Positions 27,257-35,821 of a stretch of 64,000 nt of DNA are shown piece after piece. The notes under the pieces were generated by a model. That model saw only the letters and a list, made by a program, of their open reading frames with translations, was not told the origin of the DNA and searched no databases. Made by a program: the position numbers and the translations under genes. Source of the stretch: Clavibacter sp. VKM Ac-2873 (GTDB lineage Bacteria > Actinomycetota > Actinomycetes > Actinomycetales > Microbacteriaceae); NCBI RefSeq assembly GCF_015351075.1, contig NZ_JADKRS010000007.1, positions 1-64,000 on the forward strand, given 5' to 3'. Positions within the stretch are counted from its first letter, which is position 1; each line of letters starts with the position of its first letter.

Positions 27257-27772
27257 GGCGACGACCGGCCATCAGCAGCACCAGCAGAGCCAGCAGCACG
27301 AGCACCGAACCACCCGCGAGCCCGAGCATCGGCCACACCTGCGCGGAACCGAGCGTCATCCCACCGGTCGACACCGTCGGGAACCGCGGCGGATCCGGGA
27401 CGATGTTCGTCGTCGTCGCGCACCCACCCGCCGTGGAGCACGAACCCGACGGATCCGCCGGCACGACCGCGTTCTTCAGCTGCTTGTCACCCGTGTCGGG
27501 ATCGTTGACCGTGAACGAGTACGTCACCGTCTTCGTCTCCCCCACACCGAGCGCCCCCTTCCAGGACAGCGTCTGACCCGACACGGTCGCACCATTGCTG
27601 GCATCCCCGTTGTACGTCGCATCATCCAGCACCTCGGACAGGTCGTCCGTGAACGACGCCGGCTTCTCATCCGTGTACGCCGCCTGACCCGTGTTCGTCA
27701 CCGTGATCGTGTACGACACCCGATCACCCGCAGCAGCACTCGACTTGTCCACCGACTTCGCAACCGCATACG
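27179..27772. repeat. 594-bp direct repeat, copy B
   Basis: Second copy of the repeat at 22833-23426. It carries the last repeat unit, membrane anchor and stop of the second adhesin plus the first 26 sortase codons. Confidence 0.95.
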
Positions 27773-29933
27773 CCGTCACCGGTGTGGAGACAGGCGGGAA
27801 CCCCTCGAGGGCGTTGGTCAGCACGCCGTCACCCGACCCGGCCGGCTTCACGGTGAAGGAGTAGGTGAACGTCTTCGTCTGACCGGCGCCCAGTGCCCCC
27901 TTCCAGGAAGCGGTGGTCCCGCTCACCGCAGCGCCGCCCGTGATGTCGCCGTTGTAGGTCGCATCGTCGGCCACATCGGAGAAGTCATCGGACATCGCCG
28001 CCGGATCGCCTTCGGTGTAGTCGTACTTGCCCGTGTTCTTCACCGTGACCGTGTACGTGATCGTGTCCCCTGGAGCCACCATGGTCTTGTCTGCGGACTT
28101 GGAGCGCTCCAGGAGCTTCACGGGCACCTGGGTGGGCGGGGTCACTGGCACTCGGGGCGGCCCCACAACACCATTGGTGAGCACCATGTCGCCGGTCACC
28201 GGGTCGTTCACGGTGAAGGAGTAGCGGAACGTGCGCGTCTCCCCGACCGCGAGGGCCCCGCTCCACCGCGCATCGTCCCCGTTGATCGCTAGTCCGTTGC
28301 TCGCGTCGTTGTTGTACGTCGCGTCGTCGGTGACCTGGGAGAGGTCGTCAGAGAAGGAGGCCGGGTCGCTATCCGTGTACGGGACCTGTCCGGTGTTCTT
28401 CGCCGTCACCGTGTACGTGACCTTCTCACCCGGGCTCAAGGACGACTTGTCCGCCGTCTTCGAGAGTTCGTAACGCTGGATGAGCGTCACGACGGGAGGG
28501 ACGTCGGGGATCAGGTTGACCATGCGGTCGTTGCCAGAGCCCTCGGCCGTGACTGTGAACGAGTACGTGAAGCTCTTGGTCTCGCCGACTGCCAGGGCGC
28601 CCCTCCAGGACGCCGTGGTCCCATCCACTGACGCTCCCCCGGTGATGTCGTCGTTGTACGTGGCGTCGTCGGCCACGTCAGAGAAGTCGTCGGTGAATGA
28701 CGCCGGGTCCTCCGTCGTGTAGGCATATCGCCCGGAGTTCGCCACCGTGACTGTGTACGTGACGATGTCCCCGATGCCCGCCGTCTGCTTGTCGACGGTC
28801 TTCGTCGTCTCGTACTGCTTGGACGCGTTCGTGATCTCGCATGAGTAGGGATCGTGGGTCGAGACCGCCAGCGTCCACGTGGGATACGAGCCACCTGTCT
28901 GGACGGCGCTGCCCGTCCTGGTATCCGTGCACACGAGGGTCCCGTTGTACTTGTCGGCGCCGCTGGACGACCCTTCGGCCATTCGGTCGGTGATCGTGTA
29001 GTTCTGTTCGTACTTGACGTTGGCATCTGGGCTGGTCGCCGAGTTGGCGGCCCCCGTGGTCGTCGCGGACGTCAGGGTCGTACCCGCCGAGTCGATGACC
29101 GCGACCGTGAACTGGTCTGAATCGGACACGCGTCCATCGACGGTCTTCGTGACCTTGATCGTCGGGCACAGCGACTTCGAGGTGACTTCCGCGCGGAATC
29201 CGGTCGCGGGGTCGGCGCTCTTCACCTCCACGATGATGGTGTTGCGTCCGCTCTTCCAGTCCCCCTTGAGCGACGTCGTGGCCGCTCTCCGATCTGTCGT
29301 GAAGCCGTCATGCGTGTACGGCGCATTGGGGTTCTGCGGTAGGTTCGTCCCCGTTTGAGCCATGTCGTTCACCCAGATGCCCGCGACGCTGTTGTCCGCG
29401 AGCCACCGCATGTCGAGCTGGAACGAGTCCGGGTCGACCTCGGGATCGAGGTCGAAATCGTACCGGTAGTACCAGTCGCCGGAGCCGTCCGATTGGTTCT
29501 GACCGACCGCGGGGGTGACGTATCTCGGTGAGATCCATTCGGACGTGCCGGACTGGCTGTTCGCCCACGCGTTGTTGACACGGCCGGCGTACGCCGGTTC
29601 GTAGGTCGTTCCCTGGGGAGGCAGCTCTGTCGAGCTCGCCCCTTTCACACCGGACGTGTGGTTGAAGCCGTCATATCCACCCGCTACCGTCCAGCGCTGG
29701 TCCTGGCTTCCCGGAGCCCTCCGTCCACCTGTAGCCGAGTCATAGCCCGTGTTGAAGATGGAGGAATCAGTGGAGCACCCTACGGCCGGCACCGTCGCCG
29801 CGTGCGCTGCCACCGGTGCGATTGTAGAGACAAACGCCGCCGCGGCTACGAGAGCCAGAACGATCGTCGACGCGACGGCGGAGACCCGTCTTTTCCCCCC
29901 GGAGAGCGGTGGTGATGATGCAACTCGGCGCAT
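27237..29933 (-). CDS. Second repeat adhesin with N-terminal beta-sandwich domain
   Basis: The ATG at 29933 follows a gagga site; a GTG 20 codons upstream is less likely. A signal peptide (VASTIVLALVAAAAFVSTIAP, then AHAAT) is followed by a lectin-like region of about 200 residues with many aromatics (GDWYYRYDFDLDPE, MRWLADNSVAGIWVND). Next is a prealbumin-like domain starting ITKVTKTVDG-like, then four repeats of the same family as in the neighbouring adhesin, and an anchor identical to it. The N-domain differs from the other adhesins, so it may bind another ligand, perhaps a glycan. It shares its 3' end with the first adhesin by duplication. Confidence 0.9.
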   Translation of the reverse strand: MRRVASSPPLSGGKRRVSAVASTIVLALVAAAAFVSTIAPVAAHAATVPAVGCSTDSSIFNTGYDSATGGRRAPGSQDQRWTVAGGYDGFNHTSGVKGASSTELPPQGTTYEPAYAGRVNNAWANSQSGTSEWISPRYVTPAVGQNQSDGSGDWYYRYDFDLDPEVDPDSFQLDMRWLADNSVAGIWVNDMAQTGTNLPQNPNAPYTHDGFTTDRRAATTSLKGDWKSGRNTIIVEVKSADPATGFRAEVTSKSLCPTIKVTKTVDGRVSDSDQFTVAVIDSAGTTLTSATTTGAANSATSPDANVKYEQNYTITDRMAEGSSSGADKYNGTLVCTDTRTGSAVQTGGSYPTWTLAVSTHDPYSCEITNASKQYETTKTVDKQTAGIGDIVTYTVTVANSGRYAYTTEDPASFTDDFSDVADDATYNDDITGGASVDGTTASWRGALAVGETKSFTYSFTVTAEGSGNDRMVNLIPDVPPVVTLIQRYELSKTADKSSLSPGEKVTYTVTAKNTGQVPYTDSDPASFSDDLSQVTDDATYNNDASNGLAINGDDARWSGALAVGETRTFRYSFTVNDPVTGDMVLTNGVVGPPRVPVTPPTQVPVKLLERSKSADKTMVAPGDTITYTVTVKNTGKYDYTEGDPAAMSDDFSDVADDATYNGDITGGAAVSGTTASWKGALGAGQTKTFTYSFTVKPAGSGDGVLTNALEGFPPVSTPVTAYAVAKSVDKSSAAAGDRVSYTITVTNTGQAAYTDEKPASFTDDLSEVLDDATYNGDASNGATVSGQTLSWKGALGVGETKTVTYSFTVNDPDTGDKQLKNAVVPADPSGSCSTAGGCATTTNIVPDPPRFPTVSTGGMTLGSAQVWPMLGLAGGSVLVLLALLVLLMAGRRRDGDSV

Positions 29934-30119
29934 GGTGTATTCCTCTGTGTCGGGCACGCATTCCTCTGCACATGGCAGACCGCGTGCGGGCACGACCCAT
30001 TAGAACCACCCGAAGATGGGGCTGCAAACGCTGCTCCGATCTTCACCCGATACTTCACCCGTCGCCCTGGGCGGGGAATGGATCGGTACGAAATAGGCGG
30101 CGTCGCGACGAATCCTCAT

Positions 30120-30265
30120 GCCGGGTACGGCGAGTTCGCCCGCCAGCCGGCGTTCTCGGCCGACAGCAGGCGCATGAACCCCACACAGGACGGATTCCCA
30201 CCACCGTCAAGCGCGGCCATGTGTGCTATTCACGCACGGCCGAGCTCGCGCGCGGATGCGGTCCC
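30120..30265 (-). pseudogene. Decayed fragment of a plasmid replication initiator
   Basis: Translated on the minus strand, this reads IAHMAALDGGGNPSCVGFMR followed by LLSAENAGW. The intact initiator at 35822-37741 has IAHMATIGGGGNPSWTGFMC and LLSAANAGW in the same order. A TGA replaces the Gly codon just before IAHMA (LGRA-stop), and the homology fades on both sides. It is the remnant of a second rep gene next to the partition genes, probably from a fused or replaced replicon. Confidence 0.75.
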
Positions 30266-30367
30266 GGCATCCGCAGTTCGTTCATGTGCTGAACGCCCTC
30301 GCCCCCTCACGCGCGGCGCGGCGCCGCGCTGCGCCGCGAAGCCCCGGCTCGTCGCCGCACGCATTAT

Positions 30368-30727
30368 TCAGGAATGGCCGTACATGGCCCCATAGGTGTC
30401 GCGGATGGCTTTCTCCACGACATGTCGGACCTTCCCGTCACCTTCGCCTGCGGCTCGCGCCCGGTCTATGAGGTCCAAGACCTCGGGCGCAAGTCGGGTG
30501 CTGAAGGGCAACGCCGTGTCTCGACGGGAACCCAGGCTCCGTACGGGAGCGTGGTCGGATGGAGATCGCGCCCCGATCGCGTGATCAGGCGCCGACGGCG
30601 TCTCGAGAGCCGGTTCCGGCGCCCGGTCCGCGCGGTAGTCGACGGGGTCGATTTGCTCATCCGCTGCGGGCACGGGGCGACGGCTCCGCCTCAGATCGGC
30701 GGGACGGTCGGGCATGTCGGCGCTCAT
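30368..30727 (-). CDS. ParA partner, ribbon-helix-helix DNA-binding protein
   Basis: A 119-residue protein whose ATG overlaps the parA stop (ATGA). The N-terminal two thirds are polar and disordered. The C-terminal 45 residues look like a ribbon-helix-helix domain: LPFSTRLAPEVLDLIDRARA and GKVRHVVEKAIRDTYG. Small RHH proteins of this size, coupled to a ParA, are centromere-binding partners in class Ib plasmid partition. It would bind the repeat-rich region upstream of parA and repress the operon. Confidence 0.75.
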   Translation of the reverse strand: MSADMPDRPADLRRSRRPVPAADEQIDPVDYRADRAPEPALETPSAPDHAIGARSPSDHAPVRSLGSRRDTALPFSTRLAPEVLDLIDRARAAGEGDGKVRHVVEKAIRDTYGAMYGHS

Positions 30728-31494
30728 CGGATCACCTGCTCGACGATCGAGGTGTAGGCATCCAGCACAGGTGCGCCCTTGCGATAGTTGCCGTACCACT
30801 CCCCTGACAGCCGGACTTCCTGCACGATGGCCCTCTTCGGGACGAACGGCACGAGCAGCATCCCCATCTCCCTGAGCTCCTCCACGCTGGCCACCTCGGG
30901 TCGCGTCATGATCGTGTCGTTGATGCCGCCGACGACCACGCCGGCCTCGTGCAACGCGACGGGCGCGTTGATGCGGATGCGGCTTTCCCGGAACTGCTGC
31001 ACGGTGCGACGCGCACCCCGGACCCCGTCGATGCCGTCGCTCGACGCGGTAGAGGCGTACACGACCGTGTCCGATGCGTTCAGGGCAGCCAGGGTCAGAG
31101 GGCCGCCTTGTCGATTCGGGCAGTCGATGACGACCAGGTCGGCTTCGATCCCGTCCAACGACACGCTGAGGCGGAGTTCGGCATGGTCGGCTCGATCGGC
31201 CTCGCGGTTGGAGACATTCCGCGCCGACGGCAAGACCCGCAGATTCTCCGACCATGTGGTCGAGACCGCGAGGTCCTGTGCCCAGCCCTGCGGATCTTCG
31301 TTGCCCAAGATGGCGCCTACGTGGAGACCCTCCCCCGATGGCTCGACGTTGAGCCACTTCGTGGATGCCGCTCGAGGGTCGAGGTCAACGAGGACCGTTC
31401 GCCTCCCCTGGCTCGCCGCGATCATCGCCAATGAGACGGCTGTGGTCGTCTTGGAGACCCCCCCAGACTCGCTATAGACCATGACTGTTTGCAT
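30724..31494 (-). CDS. parA: ParA-type partition ATPase
   Basis: A 256-residue protein with the deviant Walker A ESGGVSKTTTAVS, the Walker A' region VLVDLDPRAAST and the Walker B VVIDCPN. It lacks an N-terminal HTH, as expected for the class Ib ParA type that works with a small partner. The start at 31494 was chosen because it directly precedes the first strand (MQTVMVYSESGG). It segregates the plasmid at division. Its operon partner overlaps its stop. Confidence 0.9.
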   Translation of the reverse strand: MQTVMVYSESGGVSKTTTAVSLAMIAASQGRRTVLVDLDPRAASTKWLNVEPSGEGLHVGAILGNEDPQGWAQDLAVSTTWSENLRVLPSARNVSNREADRADHAELRLSVSLDGIEADLVVIDCPNRQGGPLTLAALNASDTVVYASTASSDGIDGVRGARRTVQQFRESRIRINAPVALHEAGVVVGGINDTIMTRPEVASVEELREMGMLLVPFVPKRAIVQEVRLSGEWYGNYRKGAPVLDAYTSIVEQVIR

Positions 31495-31665
31495 GACAGC
31501 CAGCATGCCAGTTGGCTTGCAATAACGCAATCTTGTCTGTCTGTCTGACTGAATGGAAGCTGTCCGTCATGCATGCAGTCCGTCCTGCAATACCGCCTGC
31601 ACGCTTTACTACATGCTTGTTTACATGCCGCCATGCATGCATGCATGCAGCGACAGGGCGCCGTC
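31495..31665. promoter_or_regulatory. Partition-site candidate and parA promoter
   Basis: An AT-richer stretch with many copies of a short word: TGCATG or CATGC occurs at 31495-31510, 31568-31576, 31612-31640 and in a CATGCATGCATGCATGCAG run at 31634-31652. A GTCTGTCTGTCTGACTG run lies at 31535-31551 and an inverted pair TTGCaataaCGCAA near 31517. Such clustering upstream of a parA/RHH operon is what a centromere and operator look like. Confidence 0.55.
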
Positions 31666-32790
31666 TCCAGCGAAGATCGACCGTCGCTAACCGAGAACGA
31701 CACAGGTTCGACCGGCGCGCGATTGCGCCTGTGAGAAGCGTGCGCACCTGATGGGGGAGTGAGACGCGACAGGGGCACGCCCACGGTGCCGCACCGCCTC
31801 GGCGCGACTCGCTCCCCTGACGCGAACGCGATTCGCCGCCCTATGACCTCCGCTCCGGCTGGCTCCACCCAGCGCCCGCCGACGCGCCCAACCGCAGTCA
31901 CGCGCTCACAGGCGCGTTCGCCGCGGTCGGCACGTCATCTGCGGCAGTCGCTCGAACGGACACGAGCGCTTGCAGGACGCCACCGACATAGCCTTAGCGT
32001 GACGGACTCCCCGAGCCCCGGCTTACCCCTAGGGAGGCGATCACGCTGGCCGGCCTCCGCTCCCAGACGTCTGCACCGAGCTGTGTCCGATCGTCGGGGA
32101 GGCCCGAAGGACAGCGTGCCTTCCGCGGAGCACGTCACCGGGGGAGCGGGGTCGTACTCAGAGAGCTGGATAGCTGTTCGAGGATGACCTCCCCATCAGC
32201 ATGGCCTGCGACATCCGATACGGGAGATCTTCTTCCCCTTCCCTCACGCCCTTATCTCACCGACGGCCATGTCGTGCCGCGCGTCCGGGACCCCTGGTAG
32301 AGGGCTTCCCCGCAACCACGAGGCAATGGGCCGCGGTGCGGACGACGAGGCACGAAGTCGACATGACCGCTGGTCCTGTGCACGCACCTCACGTCCCGTG
32401 CGCACGACCTACACCCGCCTATCCCGTGGATCGGCGCTTGGGTGTGCTGCAGACGGCCCGGATGACGCCCGAGGGATGCCCACATCCACACCCAGCGGAT
32501 CCCGGGACTCATCGACCGAGTTCGCCGGATGCAGACCATTGCACGCACACCGGAGGGGCGACCCGCTCCACGCGGGTTGGCGACACATCAGACCGCGATC
32601 TTCCTCCGGCACCCGCGGCTCAACACGAGCGTGACCTCTTCCGTACCATCGCGGCTTCTCGGAAGCCACAACGCCGCGCCATCTCCCACGCATTCGTCTG
32701 TGGTCCGTCTCCGCGCGCAACACCTGTCATGCACTAGCTTCCTGCGAACCACGCATCACCGTGGTATCCGGCTAGGGAGTGAGGCAGCTC
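31666..32790. other. Gene-free stretch, about 1.1 kb
   Basis: Frames on both strands are Arg/Ser/Pro-rich, have no ribosome sites and match nothing recognisable. The last 100 bases hold the promoter region of the metalloprotease. Decayed sequence is likely. Confidence 0.45.
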
Positions 32791-33936
32791 ATGCGCAGAA
32801 CACTGATCCTGTTCGTCATACCTCTCGCCGTCCTGTCAGGAGCGATGGCATCCCCGTTCCCGGCGACAGCGGCGGTCGCAGAGACGACTACGGACTCCTA
32901 CCAGGTATCACCCGCGTCTCCCAAGGGTCAGGCAGCGGTACACGAAGTGACGGCGGTCCTCGTGTCGCCGGCGGGCACCAAGCGGGATTACACACGAGAT
33001 ACCGTCATCGCCTCGCTAGACAAGACGGCCGCGTACTTCGAGCGCGAGACGGACGGATTCGTGCGCTTCACCACCGTGTCCGTCAGCGACTGGGTGCAGC
33101 CGGACGACCCGAGCATCAGCTGCAGCGACAAAACCGGCGTCGAGTCCTTTGCCCGCAAGTACGCGAACTGGACCCCCGGACCCAACAAGCACCTCATGGC
33201 CTTCGTGCCCGATGGGAAGCAGTGCTCGCCCGTCGCCACCGGATCACTGCCGAGCAGCGTCAACACCGGGGGAGTGACGTACATCATGAATCCTCTGCCG
33301 GCGATCGTGGCTCACGAACTCGGACACAACCTCACTCTGTACCACGCCTCGAGCATCCAGTGCCAGTCGAGCTGGGACTTCGACGCGACCACCGGTCTGC
33401 CTACCTCATGCACACGCACGGAGTACGGGAACACCACGGATCTGATGGGATCCTCGTACGCGTTCTACCCGCTGTCCGCCCCGTCATTGGATCGTCTCGG
33501 CCTCATCTCCCATCGCGCCGTTCCGAAATGCGGCGCGACGCGGCGGATCCCGCTTCAGACCATGAGTGCCGGAGCGGAAACCCAGCGGGTGGTCTCCTGG
33601 GATGACCCGTCACATCAGTCAATCAAGTACTACGTCCAGTACAGCGACAAAGTCGATCAATCCGCGTACGACGGAGTATGGAAATCCGAGTACAAGGTCG
33701 CCCGACCATCCGGCGTTCAGATACTGCGCTCGGATCCCCAATCTCAGGACGGCGGCACGATCCTCGTACGTCCAGGTGACTCCGGGACCAGCAAGCAACT
33801 TGTGAGCGTCGGCGAGAAGGTCGCTCTCAGCGGCGGGATGTCCGTCTCCGTGGCCAGCATGGACGAGTCCTCGCACACGGCCGAAGTCGACGTCACCGTC
33901 CCCTGCCCGTCCGCAGCAGCAGGCGCGAGGAGGTGA
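32791..33936 (+). CDS. Secreted zinc metalloprotease
   Basis: A 381-residue protein; the ATG at 32791 is favoured over a GTG four codons earlier because of the gagg spacing. A signal peptide (TLILFVIPLAVLSGAMA) is followed by the catalytic domain. The zinc site is HELGHNLTLYH (His 175, His 179, His 185), with a later Met-turn candidate in TDLMGSS, the plan of metzincins of the gametolysin-like (M11) type. The C-terminal 130 residues form a beta-rich domain with paired Cys residues. Likely role: degradation of extracellular host or competitor proteins. It lies next to a Chp-like protease. Confidence 0.85.
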   Translation: MRRTLILFVIPLAVLSGAMASPFPATAAVAETTTDSYQVSPASPKGQAAVHEVTAVLVSPAGTKRDYTRDTVIASLDKTAAYFERETDGFVRFTTVSVSDWVQPDDPSISCSDKTGVESFARKYANWTPGPNKHLMAFVPDGKQCSPVATGSLPSSVNTGGVTYIMNPLPAIVAHELGHNLTLYHASSIQCQSSWDFDATTGLPTSCTRTEYGNTTDLMGSSYAFYPLSAPSLDRLGLISHRAVPKCGATRRIPLQTMSAGAETQRVVSWDDPSHQSIKYYVQYSDKVDQSAYDGVWKSEYKVARPSGVQILRSDPQSQDGGTILVRPGDSGTSKQLVSVGEKVALSGGMSVSVASMDESSHTAEVDVTVPCPSAAAGARR

Positions 33937-34636
33937 CCGAGCGCCCAGAGTCATTGCGCCTCATGCCGGCACGCAGCGCTAGTCGAGTGGTTGTGGTGAA
34001 CGATACGTAGTGGCGTCGAGCAACATGCTGAACACCAACATGGTGATGACGGTGAAGTCCGTCGGGCTGTCACGGTCAGCTGCAGTCCCAGCCCATCCGG
34101 CTTGACCGCACTCCGCGCCTCCGGGCGCATGTGGTGCTGATGGTCCCGCAGCGTGCCCCGCCAGCGACGACCGCGCCGACCTACGTGAGCGCGTTCCCGG
34201 GAGAGCACAGGGTGCCGAGGCAACTGGTACGACGGCTCCCACCCCGAGAGCCGCGACGCCCAGCGCACCCTGCCTGGCCCGTGACATGACGATGACCATA
34301 TGCGCCCGGCGAATATCGCAACGGTGGTGGGATTCGACTTTTCCCCATGTTGCGAACAGCCCATGGGCGTCGGAAGCCGCCGACAGAAGCCCTTCCGAAG
34401 TCTGTGGAAGCCCGGTGCGGCACAGGGACTTCGTCTGTACAGTCCCGATTGCCTCACGGGACACGCAACGCGCGTGCATGTTCACTCAGCACCAGTGCGC
34501 CACGCCTGCAGAACCAGACCGGGAACATGCCGTTGCCCTATCTCGTGCACCGCTGACGAGGCACGAGTGCGCCCCCCGCCTACTCCACAAGACCCACCTG
34601 CAATAGTTTCGTCCATTTTCTGATTGGAGCAAGAGC
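33937..34636. other. Gene-free stretch before the Chp-like protease
   Basis: About 700 bases with only short, compositionally unlikely frames on both strands. A ggagc site at 34626-34630 serves the TTG start of the next gene. No terminator is clear. Confidence 0.45.
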
Positions 34637-35455
34637 TTGCCAAGGAGATCCACACCCAGACACCGCCGAAACCGCCGTTGGGCCATCGTACTGAGTGGGG
34701 TGCTCGCTCTGACACTCGTCACAGCCGGTGCGGAGCCAGCAAGTGCGCAAGAGACGCGGAACCAGCTCCCCATCATCGCGGGAACGCGGGTGGAAGTGCC
34801 AGGCTCGCGACAGTGCACGGTCGGAGCAGTTCTCGTGGCCACGGGATTCTTTTCCAGCATCACACCATTTCAGCGCGGGGTCCGCTATCTCATGATAGCG
34901 AAGCACTGCGCCCAGAACGGGGCCGAGGTCAAGGTCGGAGGTGAAGTAGTCGGTTCGGTCACGTGGACAGCGCCAGACTACGATTTGGAGATGGTGCGCG
35001 TCGATCCCAATGTACGGCGCACTCCCGTGTGCACCGGCGCGTCCCAGCTACACAACTGCTTCATCAAAGAGGATATATTTCCCCGGGCCTTCGGGCGCGT
35101 TTTCCTCGATACGCCGTTCGGTGAGCGTCCCATCCCCATGCGGGCCGGTGCACAACCCGGAGCCGATGAGACTTTCTGCACGAGCGGGAGCAGCACGGGC
35201 GTGAACTGCTCATGGACAAGCGCTCCGACGCCCGCCCGTGGTTATGAACCCGGCGAAGTGGCCGCAGCCCACGCAAGCGGTATCGGCGTCATCATGGGAG
35301 ACTCCGGAGGCCCGGTCGTCGGTGTCAATGGCCAGTTCTACGGCATCATCGTGACCCAGGGGCTTCAAGAGAACGTCGGCCTCATGGGCTACATCCCAGC
35401 CAGCCGTGTCCTCGGGGAGGTCTCGAGCAACTACGCTCTCGCTGACCCGAACTGA
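34637..35455 (+). CDS. Secreted chymotrypsin-like serine protease, Pat-1/Chp type
   Basis: A 272-residue protein with a TTG start seven bases after ggag. A basic leader and hydrophobic signal (AIVLSGVLALTLVTA) are followed by the mature domain beginning near QETRNQLPIIAGT. The catalytic triad is visible: AKHC (His 90), DYDLEMVRVD (Asp 116) and MGDSGGPV (Ser 223). Six or more Cys residues could form disulfides. The layout and length match the Clavibacter Pat-1/Chp family of small secreted proteases, some of which are needed for virulence or trigger host reactions. Assignment to a named member is not possible from this alone. A paralog lies at 60599-61426. Confidence 0.85.
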   Translation: MPRRSTPRHRRNRRWAIVLSGVLALTLVTAGAEPASAQETRNQLPIIAGTRVEVPGSRQCTVGAVLVATGFFSSITPFQRGVRYLMIAKHCAQNGAEVKVGGEVVGSVTWTAPDYDLEMVRVDPNVRRTPVCTGASQLHNCFIKEDIFPRAFGRVFLDTPFGERPIPMRAGAQPGADETFCTSGSSTGVNCSWTSAPTPARGYEPGEVAAAHASGIGVIMGDSGGPVVGVNGQFYGIIVTQGLQENVGLMGYIPASRVLGEVSSNYALADPN

Positions 35456-35821
35456 CCCGGGTGCCGCGACCGAGGAGGGTCGCTGGTACCCACGCACCGT
35501 GCGTCGGGCCTGATGCAGAATCTCAGGATCGTGGTCATCCCCGACGCACGGGCCGCGCCCGACGTTGCGTCACCTACGCTGACGTTCTGGTCACGAGCCG
35601 TCGACGCCGCCAAGTGACGCGATCGATGCGCCATGCACCCGTTACTCCGCCTCGACAGGCGGTTCCACGACACTGTCATGTGCGGGAAACCTCTAGGCCG
35701 ATGGCTGCGAGAGCGGGCGTGGCAAGCAAAGCGCGTCATGGAAGACGAGAGCCAGCATCCGGAGGACGCGACACCGCCATTCGGAGGCTCGGACTGCGGG
35801 ACATGCATCCGCCATGACACA
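35456..35821. other. Intergenic region between protease and initiator genes
   Basis: About 365 bases between convergent genes. Frames on either strand are short and unlikely. No perfect hairpin was seen. Confidence 0.4.

Noticed and set aside
26810-29933. LPxTG sorting signals in the adhesins
   Set aside because: The C-termini have FPTVSTGG before the membrane segment; no LPxTG or close variant was found.
31759-32634. Several possible genes between parA and the metalloprotease
   Set aside because: Mutually overlapping frames with Arg/Ser/Pro-rich products, no ribosome sites and no family.
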